Source: Maritalea mobilis (GTDB lineage: Bacteria > Pseudomonadota > Alphaproteobacteria > Rhizobiales > Devosiaceae). From it: DNA of 64,000 nt. This document shows positions 18,126 to 31,468 of this stretch, one piece after another; positions within the stretch are counted from its first letter, which is position 1; every line of letters begins with the position of its first letter. The stretch spans positions 806,001-870,000 of the forward strand of contig NZ_SNYR01000001.1 of the NCBI RefSeq assembly GCF_004363175.1. The letters run 5' to 3'. The notes beneath the pieces were generated by a model, which saw only the letters and a program-made list of their open reading frames with translations, searched no databases and was not told the DNA's origin. Position numbers and translations under genes: made by a program.

Positions 18126-19943
18126 ATGTCAGCCAATGCAAAAACAAACAGATTTCAAACGTTCGAAGAGCGCACCAACCCCGACCTTGTTGCGCCGCGC
18201 GTAAATGCCCTTCGGGATCAGCTTAAAGCAAACAATATTGATGCCTTTTTAGTGCCGCGCGCCGATGCCCATCGCGGTGAGAATGTGCCGGCAGGCGATG
18301 AGCGCTTGGCCTATATCTCTAGCTTCACCGGCTCAGCGGGCACCGCAATTGTTGGGACTGAAAAAGCCGCACTTGTCGTGGATGGACGCTACACATTGCA
18401 GGCCCCAAAGCAGACTGACACCAATATCTTCGAAATAGTTGATCTATCCCCAACGGCAACGGCAGACTGGCTGATCGCCAATCTGAAAAAGGGCAACAAA
18501 GTCGGCTATGATGGCTGGCTGCATACCCCGAAAGAAATCGAAACACTTGATGCCAAGCTGGCAAAAGCAGGCATTGAATTGGTGGAGGTCAGCAACATGG
18601 TTGATGCGATCTGGGAAGATCGCCCCGCCCCGCCGACCAACGATATTTATACATTGGACGATGCCCAAACCGGCAAATCTGCTGCGGACAAACTCACCGA
18701 GTTGCAAAAGCAAATGGCAGAAAAAAATGCCGACTATTTGGTGCTGACCCTGCCCGAATCCACAAACTGGTTGCTGAACATTCGCGGCAGCGATATTTCC
18801 AACACGCCAGTCAGCCTTGGCTTTGCCATCGTGCCACAACAAGGCGTCACCCGCTGCTTTGTCCAGCCAGAAAAGATCAATCCAGTCATCCAAGCTGAAT
18901 TGAGTGACGTGACGGTGCTGGAACCCATTGAAGAGCTTGAAGAAGCCCTCACCTCCACCACAACAGATGCTGTTTGGTTTGACGATGCAACAGCACCGAT
19001 CAAGTTGGTGAATATTGCCAAATCTGTTGGTGCGACCATCATCAACGACAAAGATCCAATCGTGATTGCTAAAGCGCGTAAAAACCCTGCCGAAGTAGAG
19101 GGCATGAAAGCCGCTCAAACTTCAGACGCAGTCGCCATGGTGCGCTTCCTGTCCTGGTTGGATGCAGAAGCGCCGAAAGGCAAGCTCACCGAAACAGAGA
19201 TTGTGGAGAAGCTGGAAGATTGTCGCCGCCAATCCAACGAGCTGCTCGACATCAGCTTTGAAACCATTTCCGGCTCCGGGCCAAATGGCGCGATCGTGCA
19301 CTACCGGGTCACCGAAAACACAAATCGCACCCTCAACCCCGGAGAACTGATGCTGGTAGATAGCGGTGGCCAATATCGCAATGGCACCACAGACATCACC
19401 CGCACCATGACCACTGGCGACACAACGCCAGATCAGCGCAAGCATTTCACATTGGTGCTTAAAGGCATGATCGCCCTCAGCCGCGTCCATTTCCACAAAG
19501 GCGCAACTGGCGCACATTTGGATGTTCTAGCACGCCAATTCCTTTGGAATGAAGGATTGAATTACGCGCATGGCACGGGTCACGGCGTAGGCGCGCTATT
19601 GGGCGTGCATGAGGGGCCATGCGGCATCTCCGGCATCAATCACAATGTGCTGGAAGAAGGCAATATTCTCTCAAACGAGCCAGGCTTCTACCTTGAAGGT
19701 GAATATGGCATCCGCATTGAAAATCTGATCATGGTCGTGCCGAGCGAAAAGAACGACAAGTTCTTGAAGTTTGAAACCCTCACCTACACGCCAATCGATC
19801 TGCGCCTCATCGATAAGGACCTGATGACACCAGAAGAAATTGAATGGCTCAATGATTATCACCAGCAATGCTATGACTTGATTGCTGACCGTCTTGAAGA
19901 TGACAAGAAAGAATGGTTGAAGCAGGCAACGCGCGCCATTTAA
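18126..19943 (+). CDS. pepP: Aminopeptidase P family metallopeptidase
   Basis: A 605-residue M24 peptidase that removes N-terminal residues preceding proline. It has the long three-domain layout: two creatinase-like N-terminal domains (about 1-310), the pita-bread catalytic domain, and a C-terminal extension. The five metal ligands are recognisable: two Asp in LVDSGGQYRNGTTDITRTM, His in HGTGHGVGALLGVHE, Glu in LSNEPGFYLEG and Glu in GIRIENLIMVV. The start at 18126 (MSANAKTNRF) follows AAAGGACAGTGGTGACC; an upstream frame to 18054 is doubtful. It probably has its own promoter, since the microproteins are divergent. Confidence 0.92.
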   Translation: MSANAKTNRFQTFEERTNPDLVAPRVNALRDQLKANNIDAFLVPRADAHRGENVPAGDERLAYISSFTGSAGTAIVGTEKAALVVDGRYTLQAPKQTDTNIFEIVDLSPTATADWLIANLKKGNKVGYDGWLHTPKEIETLDAKLAKAGIELVEVSNMVDAIWEDRPAPPTNDIYTLDDAQTGKSAADKLTELQKQMAEKNADYLVLTLPESTNWLLNIRGSDISNTPVSLGFAIVPQQGVTRCFVQPEKINPVIQAELSDVTVLEPIEELEEALTSTTTDAVWFDDATAPIKLVNIAKSVGATIINDKDPIVIAKARKNPAEVEGMKAAQTSDAVAMVRFLSWLDAEAPKGKLTETEIVEKLEDCRRQSNELLDISFETISGSGPNGAIVHYRVTENTNRTLNPGELMLVDSGGQYRNGTTDITRTMTTGDTTPDQRKHFTLVLKGMIALSRVHFHKGATGAHLDVLARQFLWNEGLNYAHGTGHGVGALLGVHEGPCGISGINHNVLEEGNILSNEPGFYLEGEYGIRIENLIMVVPSEKNDKFLKFETLTYTPIDLRLIDKDLMTPEEIEWLNDYHQQCYDLIADRLEDDKKEWLKQATRAI

Positions 19944-19987
19944 CACCAATATCAAGGCACGCATAATTCTCCGCAACGGACCTTTCT

Positions 19988-21169
19988 ATGCGTGCCTTAT
20001 TCGAAATTTTCAGCATCTTCCTCAAACTGGGCCTCACCTCCTTCGGCGGCCCAGTTGCCCACTTGGGCTATTTCCGCACTGAATTTGTGGGCAAACGCAA
20101 ATGGCTAGATGATGCGCAATATGCGGACTTGGTGGCGCTGTGTCAGTTTCTGCCCGGCCCTGCCAGCTCGCAAGTCGGCTTCGCCATCGGAATACAGCGC
20201 GGTGGCATCATGGGCGGCATTGCAGCATTCCTTGGATTCACGCTACCGTCTATCCTCCTCCTGTTAGGCTTTGCAGCCATTATCCCGGTGCTTCAGGGCG
20301 ACATGGGACAAGGTCTTATTCGCGGACTGAAACTGATCGCCGTGGCGATTGTCGCCCACGCGGTGCTGGGTATGGCCCAAAGCCTCGCCAACACCACACG
20401 CAAGGCAGCGATTGCTGTAGGCGCGTTGATCCTTTGCGTATTGCTCACTGGCTTTGTGGGACAAATCTTTGCCATCATACTCGGCGCAATCATCGGCTAT
20501 CTGATTTTGAAAGCACCTGTGCCTACGACAGAAAGCAATAAAGTCGAAACGCGCTTCGCGTCACGTCACGCAATCGCAATCGCCAGCTTTTTCATCTTGC
20601 TTATTGCCTTGCCGCTTCTCGCCGCGAGCACGAACCAAACCTCATTCGCACTGGCCGATATTTTCTACCGTGCTGGGGCCTTAGTGTTTGGCGGCGGCCA
20701 TGTGGTGTTGCCGCTGCTGCAAGCTGAAATGGTTCCAAACCTGATGGATCAAAATCTGTTTTTGGCCGGCTATGGCGCTACACAAGCGCTGCCCGGCCCG
20801 ATCTTCTCATTTGCCAGCTATTTGGGGGCAATGGCCAGCGACACACCACTACTTGGTGTATTGATTGGCGCCACAGCAATCTTCGTCCCGGGCTTTTTGC
20901 TCACCTATGGCACCCTGCCGATCTGGCAAGGACTACGGACCAACCAAATCGCCCGCAAAGCATTGCTCGGCACCAATGCGGCGGTGGTCGGCCTGCTCGC
21001 CGCAGCGCTTATCAATCCCATTGCGACACAAGCCCTTACTCAACCAATAGATTGGGCTATTGCCGTGATCGGATTTGCAATCCTATGGCAGCTAAAATGG
21101 CCAGCATGGATGCTGGTGTTAGCTGGCGGCGCGACTGGTGTATTGCTCGCCCTTATTGGGCTTTATTAA
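19988..21169 (+). CDS. chrA: Chromate transporter, two-domain CHR type
   Basis: A 393-residue inner-membrane protein with two homologous halves. The first has FLKLGLTSFGGPVAHLGYFR and FLPGPASSQVGFAIG; the second has GALVFGGGHVVLPLLQAEM and GATQALPGPIFSFASYLGA. These paired motifs define the long-chain CHR family, whose tested members export chromate. About ten hydrophobic segments are visible. It starts 44 bases after the aminopeptidase stop, and its 3' end overlaps the convergent DUF2834 gene by 17 bases. Chromate as the actual substrate is inferred from the family. Confidence 0.9.
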   Translation: MRALFEIFSIFLKLGLTSFGGPVAHLGYFRTEFVGKRKWLDDAQYADLVALCQFLPGPASSQVGFAIGIQRGGIMGGIAAFLGFTLPSILLLLGFAAIIPVLQGDMGQGLIRGLKLIAVAIVAHAVLGMAQSLANTTRKAAIAVGALILCVLLTGFVGQIFAIILGAIIGYLILKAPVPTTESNKVETRFASRHAIAIASFFILLIALPLLAASTNQTSFALADIFYRAGALVFGGGHVVLPLLQAEMVPNLMDQNLFLAGYGATQALPGPIFSFASYLGAMASDTPLLGVLIGATAIFVPGFLLTYGTLPIWQGLRTNQIARKALLGTNAAVVGLLAAALINPIATQALTQPIDWAIAVIGFAILWQLKWPAWMLVLAGGATGVLLALIGLY

Positions 21170-21479
21170 GCTGCGTTTCGCGCAAATAGAGATAAAGCGG
21201 CAACCCTAGCGACAGGCCGACAAACGAACAGGCTGGCAAAATCAGCCACCAGATTCGAACGCCTTGCTCTCGCGAATCCCAAAATGACCAAACCCAAAAC
21301 AGCGCAATGCACAGCAATACATCCGTGCTGAACCCAGCAGCAAGCCCGTTGGCCATAAACAGGCTCTGGAAATATTGGCCGACATCAAAACCGGTTTGGG
21401 CAAAATAGGGTCCGAAAAACAGCCACGGCAAAACAGTGCCCAGCACCATCATCACGATATAGAAATTTGCTTTGCTCAT
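21153..21479 (-). CDS. DUF2834 small membrane protein
   Basis: A 108-residue protein with three hydrophobic segments (IVMMVLGTVLPWLFF, VLLCIALFWVWSFW, WLILPACSFVGLSLGLPLYLYL) and the PWLFFGPYFAQTGFD motif of DUF2834. Function is unknown. It lies 30 bases downstream of azlD on the same strand and is probably part of that operon. It converges with chrA. Confidence 0.8.
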   Translation of the reverse strand: MSKANFYIVMMVLGTVLPWLFFGPYFAQTGFDVGQYFQSLFMANGLAAGFSTDVLLCIALFWVWSFWDSREQGVRIWWLILPACSFVGLSLGLPLYLYLRETQLNKAQ

Positions 21480-21509
21480 AAGGACTTATCCCAAGGAGTA
21501 GAATCAATC

Positions 21510-21830
21510 CTAGAATAGACCAAATACGCTCCGCAGTGCCACGACGGAGATAACGCCCACAACCACGACGGCCCAAAGCGGGAGGCGAAACGCCACCAAA
21601 AGCGTAATCAGTGCAGCCAAGCTTTCAGCCGGACCAGTGGCCAAGATGGTCGGTGCGATTACCGCCATTAACACGGCAGCGGGCACTGCCTCCAAGGCAG
21701 CGCGCGCACGCCCTTCAATGGTGAAAAACCGTACAATCACCAAACCCGCCACACGGGTGAAATAAGTCACGATCCCCATGCCAAGAATGGTGGCCAGAAC
21801 CATTGGGTCAACGCTAAACACTTCAGCCAC
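21510..21830 (-). CDS. azlD: AzlD family branched-chain amino acid transport subunit
   Basis: A 106-residue small membrane protein with VLATILGMGIVTYFTRVAGL, AALEAVPAAVLMAVIAPTIL and LWAVVVVGVISVVAL, four short membrane helices as in AzlD. AzlD pairs with AzlC to export branched-chain amino acids or their analogues. I chose GTG 21830 as start because GGGAG lies ten bases before it. It overlaps the end of azlC by eight bases, which fits translational coupling. Confidence 0.85.
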   Translation of the reverse strand: MAEVFSVDPMVLATILGMGIVTYFTRVAGLVIVRFFTIEGRARAALEAVPAAVLMAVIAPTILATGPAESLAALITLLVAFRLPLWAVVVVGVISVVALRSVFGLF

Positions 21831-22560
21831 GGTCCAACGCTCCCTTATATTCTTCAGGGTCAGCTGTGAATGCACCCACCAACATGCCGGCCACCGCGCC
21901 TGCCGCGATATACCACGCACCGTCCACATAAGTTTTGGTGAGGATCGCAGCAGCCCCGCTGGCCGCTAGCACCATGGCAGTGCTCTTACCTTTCCAGAAC
22001 CCCACAATCAGGCCGATAAAAATCGCCGGAAAGGCAAAATCCAACCCATATTGCGCCGGATCGAGATCGACAAACATTTTGCCCAGCAACGCGCCGAAGG
22101 CCGTCATCAATACCCAATTGAGATAGAATGGCGTCACCAGCCCCATATAGAACGCAAAGCTGAGATGCTGCTTGCGCCCACGATGTTCAGACAAGGCCCA
22201 AATCTCATCCGCCAAAAACATATAGGCGATCATCTGCTTGCCCCACCCCATATGCCGGGTTTTGAGACCCAATGAGGCGCTCATCAAAATATGACGCACA
22301 TTCACCAGCAACGCCGAAAAGATGATCGCGGCCCAAGGCACCGGGCTGGCCCAAAAATCAATGGCCACAAATTGCGACCCGCCCGCAAACACCACAGCGC
22401 TCATTAAACCGACTTCCAAAGGGCTCAGGCCCTTTTGCGCGGCCAAGCCGCCAAACACCAATGAGATTGGCACCATGGCCACCAAGAGCGGCGCAATATG
22501 CTTGATTCCGGCAATATAATCGCTTTCGCGCAGAGGCATTTCGCCACTGATCTCACTCAT
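21823..22560 (-). CDS. azlC: AzlC family branched-chain amino acid permease
   Basis: A 245-residue membrane protein with motifs of AzlC/YgaZ: PLLVAMVPISLVFGGLAAQKG, GLMSAVVFAGGSQFVAID and NVRHILMSASLG. It is the large subunit of the AzlCD exporter. It starts 13 bases after the AraC regulator gene and overlaps azlD, so regulator, both subunits and DUF2834 look like one unit. Substrate is inferred from family members that export valine, leucine or azaleucine. Confidence 0.9.
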   Translation of the reverse strand: MSEISGEMPLRESDYIAGIKHIAPLLVAMVPISLVFGGLAAQKGLSPLEVGLMSAVVFAGGSQFVAIDFWASPVPWAAIIFSALLVNVRHILMSASLGLKTRHMGWGKQMIAYMFLADEIWALSEHRGRKQHLSFAFYMGLVTPFYLNWVLMTAFGALLGKMFVDLDPAQYGLDFAFPAIFIGLIVGFWKGKSTAMVLAASGAAAILTKTYVDGAWYIAAGAVAGMLVGAFTADPEEYKGALDRG

Positions 22561-22573
22561 TCATCTATCCATT

Positions 22574-23431
22574 CTAAGCGATATTGCGGTAGGCCCCGGG
22601 GGCAACACCAATGCGTTTTTTAAAGTGGCGATTAAGATGGCTTTGATCGTAAAAGCCGCAATCTATGGCCACATCAGCTGGCTCGTGGCCCAGCGCCAAT
22701 TGCGCCCGCGCCTGCCGCACACGCACATCGGTCAAAAATGAATGCGGCGTTTGCCCCATATGTTTGGCGAAAACCCGAACCAGATAGCTTTTGGACATGC
22801 CAGACAAGGCGCACAATTGATCCAGATCCACATCTTGATCGAAATGCGCTTGCATATAATCGCACATATCCCGCACCGCTTTGGGCGCGCGCCCCACAAT
22901 TGGCTCTTTGCGCCAACTGCCATAGCGACCAATCACCTCGCCCAACGCCAGATAGATCGCTTCATCCTTTTCCAACGGATCAAGGCTTTGTTCCAACTGT
23001 TGATGCAAGCGCACAAGATGCCCGGCCAATGCCGTATCTTGCACCATCAAATCTTGGAAAAACAAACTGCCGCTCGGCGCCGCGCCGGGCAAATCCCGCG
23101 CGATTTCATGCATCAATTCCACCGAAGGATAAAGCATGCGATAGCTGTACCCGCCTTCCAGCGGCCGACCATCATGCACTTCTTCAGGGTTGATCATAAA
23201 AACCGACCCAGCACCGCCAATAGATTCACTGCCCTTCAGCTTATGTTGCTGCTGGCCAGAAACGATGGCCCCAATCACAAATGTATCGTGGGTGTGCGGC
23301 GCATAACGGTGAGTGCGGAAGGTGGCGGTGAGGCATTCCAAATCGCAATGTCGCGCCTCGCGCCAAAATTTGGCGCGCTCACCTCGGGATAAATCCACCG
23401 ATGTTGCGTGTTCTTGCGATTGTAAATCCAT
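22574..23431 (-). CDS. AraC family transcriptional regulator
   Basis: A 285-residue AraC regulator. The N-terminal cupin-like ligand domain contains RYAPHTHDTFVIGAIVSG and VFMINPEEVHDGRP. The C-terminal double helix-turn-helix (about residues 185-285) contains LDQLCALSGMSKSYLVRVFAKHMGQTP and DVAIDCGFYDQSHLNRHFKKRIGVAPGAYR. It is immediately upstream of azlC on the same strand, so it probably controls the exporter in response to an amino acid or similar effector. ATG 23431 was preferred; a GTG six bases upstream is possible. Confidence 0.9.
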   Translation of the reverse strand: MDLQSQEHATSVDLSRGERAKFWREARHCDLECLTATFRTHRYAPHTHDTFVIGAIVSGQQQHKLKGSESIGGAGSVFMINPEEVHDGRPLEGGYSYRMLYPSVELMHEIARDLPGAAPSGSLFFQDLMVQDTALAGHLVRLHQQLEQSLDPLEKDEAIYLALGEVIGRYGSWRKEPIVGRAPKAVRDMCDYMQAHFDQDVDLDQLCALSGMSKSYLVRVFAKHMGQTPHSFLTDVRVRQARAQLALGHEPADVAIDCGFYDQSHLNRHFKKRIGVAPGAYRNIA

Positions 23432-23499
23432 AGCCACAGCCTAAATGATCAAGGCCGCAAGTCTTGGACAAAATTGACACTCTGTCTAATGAAAATTCT

Positions 23500-23970
23500 T
23501 TATGACAGGATAAATCGGTTGCGTTCCAAATCCGCCAATTTGAAATTCTTCTTGCCTTTTGGCAGCAATTTATGGCCTTCAGCCTCAAGCAATTTCTTCT
23601 GGTTTTCCGGCCCACCCGGCGCTTTTTCATTCAGCGCGCCAGCTTTTTTGACAGTGCGCCACCAAGCCATCCCAACTTCGCCCGTTTGCTCACGCAACTC
23701 TTCGGCGGCTTTGCTGGCAATATTCATAAAAATGCCAGTGGTGAGCGGACAGGTCACAAATCCATTATGCTTTTTCGCCAAATAATCGCGCAGATCATCG
23801 GCCAGCATAAATTGGCCCTCTGGCACGCGCGCCATCAAATCATAAATTTCGCGCGGCGTCGAAATCACCATTGGCGCGCCTTCCGGTCCCCAATGGGTGC
23901 CTGCGGGCAGCGGATTCACTTGCACGACATATTTCGGATCGTTCAAATAGTCCAATGCCGCCCGCGCCAT
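23500..23970 (-). CDS. MGMT-like (alkyltransferase-fold) protein without the usual active site
   Basis: A 156-residue protein. About residues 35-125 (REIYDLMARVPEGQFMLADDLRDYL, CPLTTGIFMNIASKAAEE, WWRTVKKAGALNEKAPGGPENQKKLLEAEGH) look like the winged-helix DNA-binding domain of O6-alkylguanine alkyltransferases and resemble proteins annotated MGMT family. The catalytic PCHR motif is absent; TCPLTTG occupies the nearest cysteine position. It may therefore be a lesion-binding protein rather than a methyl acceptor. It starts three bases after ligA stops, suggesting cotranscription with DNA repair genes. Confidence 0.55.
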   Translation of the reverse strand: MARAALDYLNDPKYVVQVNPLPAGTHWGPEGAPMVISTPREIYDLMARVPEGQFMLADDLRDYLAKKHNGFVTCPLTTGIFMNIASKAAEELREQTGEVGMAWWRTVKKAGALNEKAPGGPENQKKLLEAEGHKLLPKGKKNFKLADLERNRFILS

Positions 23971-23973
23971 GGT

Positions 23974-27755
<3,782 letters not shown>

Positions 27756-27796
27756 GCCCAATTAACCCATATTTAGGCCGCAAAGGCAGATATGGA

Positions 27797-28648
27797 TTAG
27801 CCGTTCAGCGACCCTGCCAACCAGCTACCCTCATTCACCTCAGGGGCCAAACCCTGCTTTTGCAGCAGTTTATACGCATCCTGATACCATTCGCTAGAGG
27901 GATAGTTATGTCCCAGAACAGCAGCAGCGGTTTGCGCCTCTTGCACCAGTCCTAACGCCATATAGGCTTCGGTCAAGCGCAGCAGAGCTTCTTCCACATG
28001 TGTTGAGGTCTGATGATCTTCCACAACGGTCCGGAAACGGTTGATCGCACCAGTATATTGCTTATTGCCAAGATAATAACGACCAACAGACATTTCCTTG
28101 CCGGCCAACTGGTCTTGAGCGATCAAGATACGCTCTTTCGCATCTTTGGCGTAACGGCTGTCCGGATAATTGTTGATGATAGACTGGAACGTCGCAATCG
28201 CATCCTGCGCAGTTTGCTGATCACGGGTCAAATCTTTAATCTGGTTATATTGAGACGCACCTTTCAGATACATCGCATAAGGCGCTTCTGACGACGAAGG
28301 ATAAAGCGCCAAGAAACGATCCGCAGCCAAAATTGTGCGGTCATAATCACCCAGCCGGAAGTGAATAAATGTGGTCATCATCCGCGAGCGTTCGGTGAAC
28401 TCAGAATATGGATGCTGACGCTCAAGCTTCTCAAAAGTCGTCAAAGCAGATTTGAAGCGATCACGCTCCACAAAATCAATGCCTTCATCATAAAGCGTTT
28501 CCGCTGGAATGATTTCTTCTTCGGTGATTTTGGGTTTACCGAAAAGGCTCATGCCCCCACAGCCAGCAAGAGTTGTCGCCAAAACGCCAACCAACGCTGC
28601 GCGCATCAATGTTTTTGCAACGCCATTTTGAAGGTTTGCAATACCCAT
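27797..28648 (-). CDS. bamD: Outer-membrane assembly lipoprotein BamD
   Basis: A 283-residue lipoprotein of the BAM complex that inserts beta-barrels into the outer membrane. The N-terminus has a signal peptide with lipobox LAGC, making Cys30 the lipidated residue. Tetratricopeptide repeats follow: AETLYDEGIDFVERDRFKSALTTFEKLERQHPYSE, RLGDYDRTILAADRFLALYPSS and YYLGNKQYTGAINRFRTVVED. The order ftsZ-lpxC-bamD-recN-ligA is the common alphaproteobacterial arrangement. Confidence 0.95.
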   Translation of the reverse strand: MGIANLQNGVAKTLMRAALVGVLATTLAGCGGMSLFGKPKITEEEIIPAETLYDEGIDFVERDRFKSALTTFEKLERQHPYSEFTERSRMMTTFIHFRLGDYDRTILAADRFLALYPSSSEAPYAMYLKGASQYNQIKDLTRDQQTAQDAIATFQSIINNYPDSRYAKDAKERILIAQDQLAGKEMSVGRYYLGNKQYTGAINRFRTVVEDHQTSTHVEEALLRLTEAYMALGLVQEAQTAAAVLGHNYPSSEWYQDAYKLLQKQGLAPEVNEGSWLAGSLNG

Positions 28649-28746
28649 AGTTAAAAGCCTTTATCAACCGAAACCCACACTCATCAGCACGATGTAGGGG
28701 CAAAAATGAACGAAACTAAGGCAAGATACAAGTTGAATGTACCAAA

Positions 28747-29703
28747 TCAACCCACGGAACGAATATAGCCGCGCAATTCTAAGCCTTCTGGCAATTCTTC
28801 CAATGCATCAAATTCAAGCGGTAAGTCACTCGCGGACACGATGTCATAATTTTGCTCACTGGCAAAAAGAGAGTTCAACACCAAGGCGTTCAACCCATGA
28901 CCACCTTTGTACGAGCGAAACTTGCCATAAATGGGCATACCTGCCAGCGCAAGATCACCAACGGCATCCAGCAATTTGTGGCGAACAAACTCATCCTCGA
29001 AGCGCAAACCGTCTTGATTGAGGATTTTCCCCTCATCCACCGCAATCGAGTTTTCTAAAGAGGAACCCAAGGCATAGCCAGCCTGACGCAACACTTTTGC
29101 ATCTTTAATAAATCCAAATGTGCGCGCATTAGATACATCGTTGACATAACGCTTAGGTGACCAATCAAAAATCATCCGTTGGCGACCGATAACGTCACTC
29201 TCAAAATCAATCTCAACGTCAAATGCGCGTCCGTTATAAGGCTCGAGTGCAGCAAATGCATCATTTGAGCGAACAGTTACACTGCGTTTGATTTTGATGA
29301 ACTTCTTCTCAGCAGGTTGCGTTTCAATCCCTGCATTGATGATTGCCTCAACATATTTGCGGGCACTACCATCTAACACCGGACATTCGCTACTTTCGAC
29401 GGTGATCAACACATTGTCGATTCCCATACCGGAAAGCGCAGAAACCATATGCTCAATCATGGAGACCGTGCCAGCATCGCCTAAATCGACTGCGGTGCAC
29501 AAATAAGTGCGGGACACGCGATTATGCTGCAAAGGAATGACTTCGGAGAACCGATCATCATCGAACTTACGACGAATTCTATATCCGCTATCCACAGCAG
29601 CGGGCTCAATTGTCAAACTAGCCGGCTTACCATTGTGAACACCAATACCCGCAAAGCTCAATACGCGCCCTACGGTGCACTGCTTGGTTGCAAATCTATT
29701 CAT
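28747..29703 (-). CDS. lpxC: UDP-3-O-acyl-N-acetylglucosamine deacetylase
   Basis: A 318-residue zinc deacetylase that carries out the committed step of lipid A synthesis. The opening (TVGRVLSFAGIGVHNGKPASLTI) and EHMVSALSGMGIDNVLI are family hallmarks; the histidine of EHMVSAL and the His/Asp of RHKLLDAVGDLALAG (about residues 235-250) are zinc ligands. ARTFGFIKDAKVLRQAGYALG is also conserved. The gene lies 115 bases after ftsZ, with a terminator between, so it probably has its own promoter. Confidence 0.97.
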   Translation of the reverse strand: MNRFATKQCTVGRVLSFAGIGVHNGKPASLTIEPAAVDSGYRIRRKFDDDRFSEVIPLQHNRVSRTYLCTAVDLGDAGTVSMIEHMVSALSGMGIDNVLITVESSECPVLDGSARKYVEAIINAGIETQPAEKKFIKIKRSVTVRSNDAFAALEPYNGRAFDVEIDFESDVIGRQRMIFDWSPKRYVNDVSNARTFGFIKDAKVLRQAGYALGSSLENSIAVDEGKILNQDGLRFEDEFVRHKLLDAVGDLALAGMPIYGKFRSYKGGHGLNALVLNSLFASEQNYDIVSASDLPLEFDALEELPEGLELRGYIRSVG

Positions 29704-29766
29704 CTACTACTCCGGCTTATTGGGTCTAATATCCCAGCCTTTTTTTAAAACTTGATAAACAAAAAA

Positions 29767-29791
29767 AACCCGAGACGAAAGTCGCCTCGGG
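29767..29791 (-). terminator. Intrinsic terminator downstream of ftsZ
   Basis: ACCCGAG pairs with CTCGGGT, and a further CGA/TCG pairing extends the stem past one mismatch. On the minus strand seven T follow, so it terminates the dcw transcript after ftsZ. The plus-strand side also has a T-run, so it is bidirectional in form. Confidence 0.8.
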
Positions 29792-29818
29792 TGCTTTTTT
29801 ATTATTATGCCCTTAAAA

Positions 29819-31468
29819 CTATCCGTGGCGTTTTAAGAAACTTGGAATTTCCAACTGCTCTTTTTGCGCTGTAGGCTGAGCTGTTGGACGTCCAGTTTGG
29901 TCCAGCTGACCCTGCGCACCCATTGGCTTAGAAGGCCGTTGTGGGCTGGCTTCCACGGCATTGCGGGCCATGGCATCATCAGCTTTTTTCTCGTCAAACT
30001 CTTCTTTGCCTTGCAAGCCAACATTGCTGGCCAAGCGACGGAACAAAGCCCGTGCGTTGCGCGGTTCTTTTTGCTCGTCTTGTTGCGCATGGGCAACGCT
30101 TTCTTGCGCCACACGAGGCAACTCGTCAGTGCGTGGCATGCGACGCGGGGCGACTCGCTCAGCGCTTTGCGGCACATATGTTGGGCGAGGCTCAACGTCA
30201 CGTGGCTTCGGCTCATCGTCCAACTGCGCAAGAGGTTCTGCGCTTGGACGGTAAGGTTCAACCATCACATCTTCTTTTTGCGGTGCTTGGTGATTTGGCT
30301 TTGCACCCAAAGCTTCATTCACCGCCTTTTGCATGGCCATATCCAACTCATCGGCTGGGGCAGCTTCTGCTTTTGGCGCTTCTTGTTGCGGCGCAGCAGA
30401 CTTAACTTCATGCTGAGGCTTTGGCGCAGCAGTCGGTGCTTCACGGTTTACGCGAATGGCACGCTCTGCATTTGGCTCAACTGGATCCATGGCTTGCACC
30501 ATCGCTGCATCGGTACCTGTGGCCACAACTGACACGCGGATTTGACCGTCAAGGCTGTCATCAAATGTAGCACCAAGGATGATGTTCGCGTCTGAATCCA
30601 CTTCTTCACGAATGCGGCTTGCGGCCTCATCCACTTCATAAAGGGTCAGGTCAGAACCACCGGTGATCGAAATCAACAGGCCACGTGCACCTTGCATGGA
30701 GATATCGTCCAGCAATGGGTTTGCAATCGCAGCTTCAGCGGCGTGACGCGCACGATCTTCACCTTCAGCTTCGCCTGTGCCCATCATGGCTTTACCCATG
30801 CCGCGCATCACTGCACGAACGTCAGCAAAGTCGAGGTTGATCAAGCCCTCTTTCACCATCAAATCGGTGATACAGGCCACACCTGAGAACAACACTTCGT
30901 CAGCCATTGAGAAGGCATCAGCGAAGGTGGTTTTCTCATTGGCCACACGGAAAAGATTTTGGTTCGGGATCACGATGAGCGTATCGACATGGCGGTGCAA
31001 CTCATCAATGCCATCCTCGGCCAAACGCATACGGCGTGCGCCTTCAAATTGGAATGGCTTGGTCACAACACCAACAGTCAAAATGCCCTGTTCGCGGGCC
31101 GCGCGGGCCACGACAGGCGCCGCGCCAGTGCCAGTGCCACCGCCCATACCGGCAGTGATGAAGCACATGTGCGAACCGTTTAAGTGATCTGTAATTTCGT
31201 CAATTGTCTCTTCAGCGGCCGCACGCCCCACTTCGGGGTGTGAGCCAGCGCCGAGACCTTCGGTGACGCCGACACCAAGCTGCACAACGCGCTCTGCCTT
31301 AGACAGGGCGAGGGCTTGGGCGTCTGTGTTGGCCACAACGAATTCGACCCCTTCTAGGCCCGAATCGATCATGTTGTTCACCGCATTGCCGCCGGCACCG
31401 CCAACGCCAAACACAGTGATGCGTGGCTTAAGTTCTTGAATATCTGGAATTTGAAGTTTGATGCTCAT
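29819..31468 (-). CDS. ftsZ: Cell division protein FtsZ
   Basis: A 549-residue tubulin-like GTPase that forms the Z ring. The N-terminal domain has [15 protein letters not shown] and the tubulin signature [13 protein letters not shown], with the T7 loop [11 protein letters not shown]. After about residue 320 a long Gln/Ala/Pro-rich linker of some 215 residues leads to the conserved C-terminal peptide [10 protein letters not shown], which binds FtsA and other partners. The long linker is normal for alphaproteobacteria. ATG 31468 (MSIKLQIPD) has GGGGCCAGAA before it. A 210-base gap to ftsA may hold its own promoter; a terminator follows. Confidence 0.97.
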   Translation of the reverse strand: MSIKLQIPDIQELKPRITVFGVGGAGGNAVNNMIDSGLEGVEFVVANTDAQALALSKAERVVQLGVGVTEGLGAGSHPEVGRAAAEETIDEITDHLNGSHMCFITAGMGGGTGTGAAPVVARAAREQGILTVGVVTKPFQFEGARRMRLAEDGIDELHRHVDTLIVIPNQNLFRVANEKTTFADAFSMADEVLFSGVACITDLMVKEGLINLDFADVRAVMRGMGKAMMGTGEAEGEDRARHAAEAAIANPLLDDISMQGARGLLISITGGSDLTLYEVDEAASRIREEVDSDANIILGATFDDSLDGQIRVSVVATGTDAAMVQAMDPVEPNAERAIRVNREAPTAAPKPQHEVKSAAPQQEAPKAEAAPADELDMAMQKAVNEALGAKPNHQAPQKEDVMVEPYRPSAEPLAQLDDEPKPRDVEPRPTYVPQSAERVAPRRMPRTDELPRVAQESVAHAQQDEQKEPRNARALFRRLASNVGLQGKEEFDEKKADDAMARNAVEASPQRPSKPMGAQGQLDQTGRPTAQPTAQKEQLEIPSFLKRHG

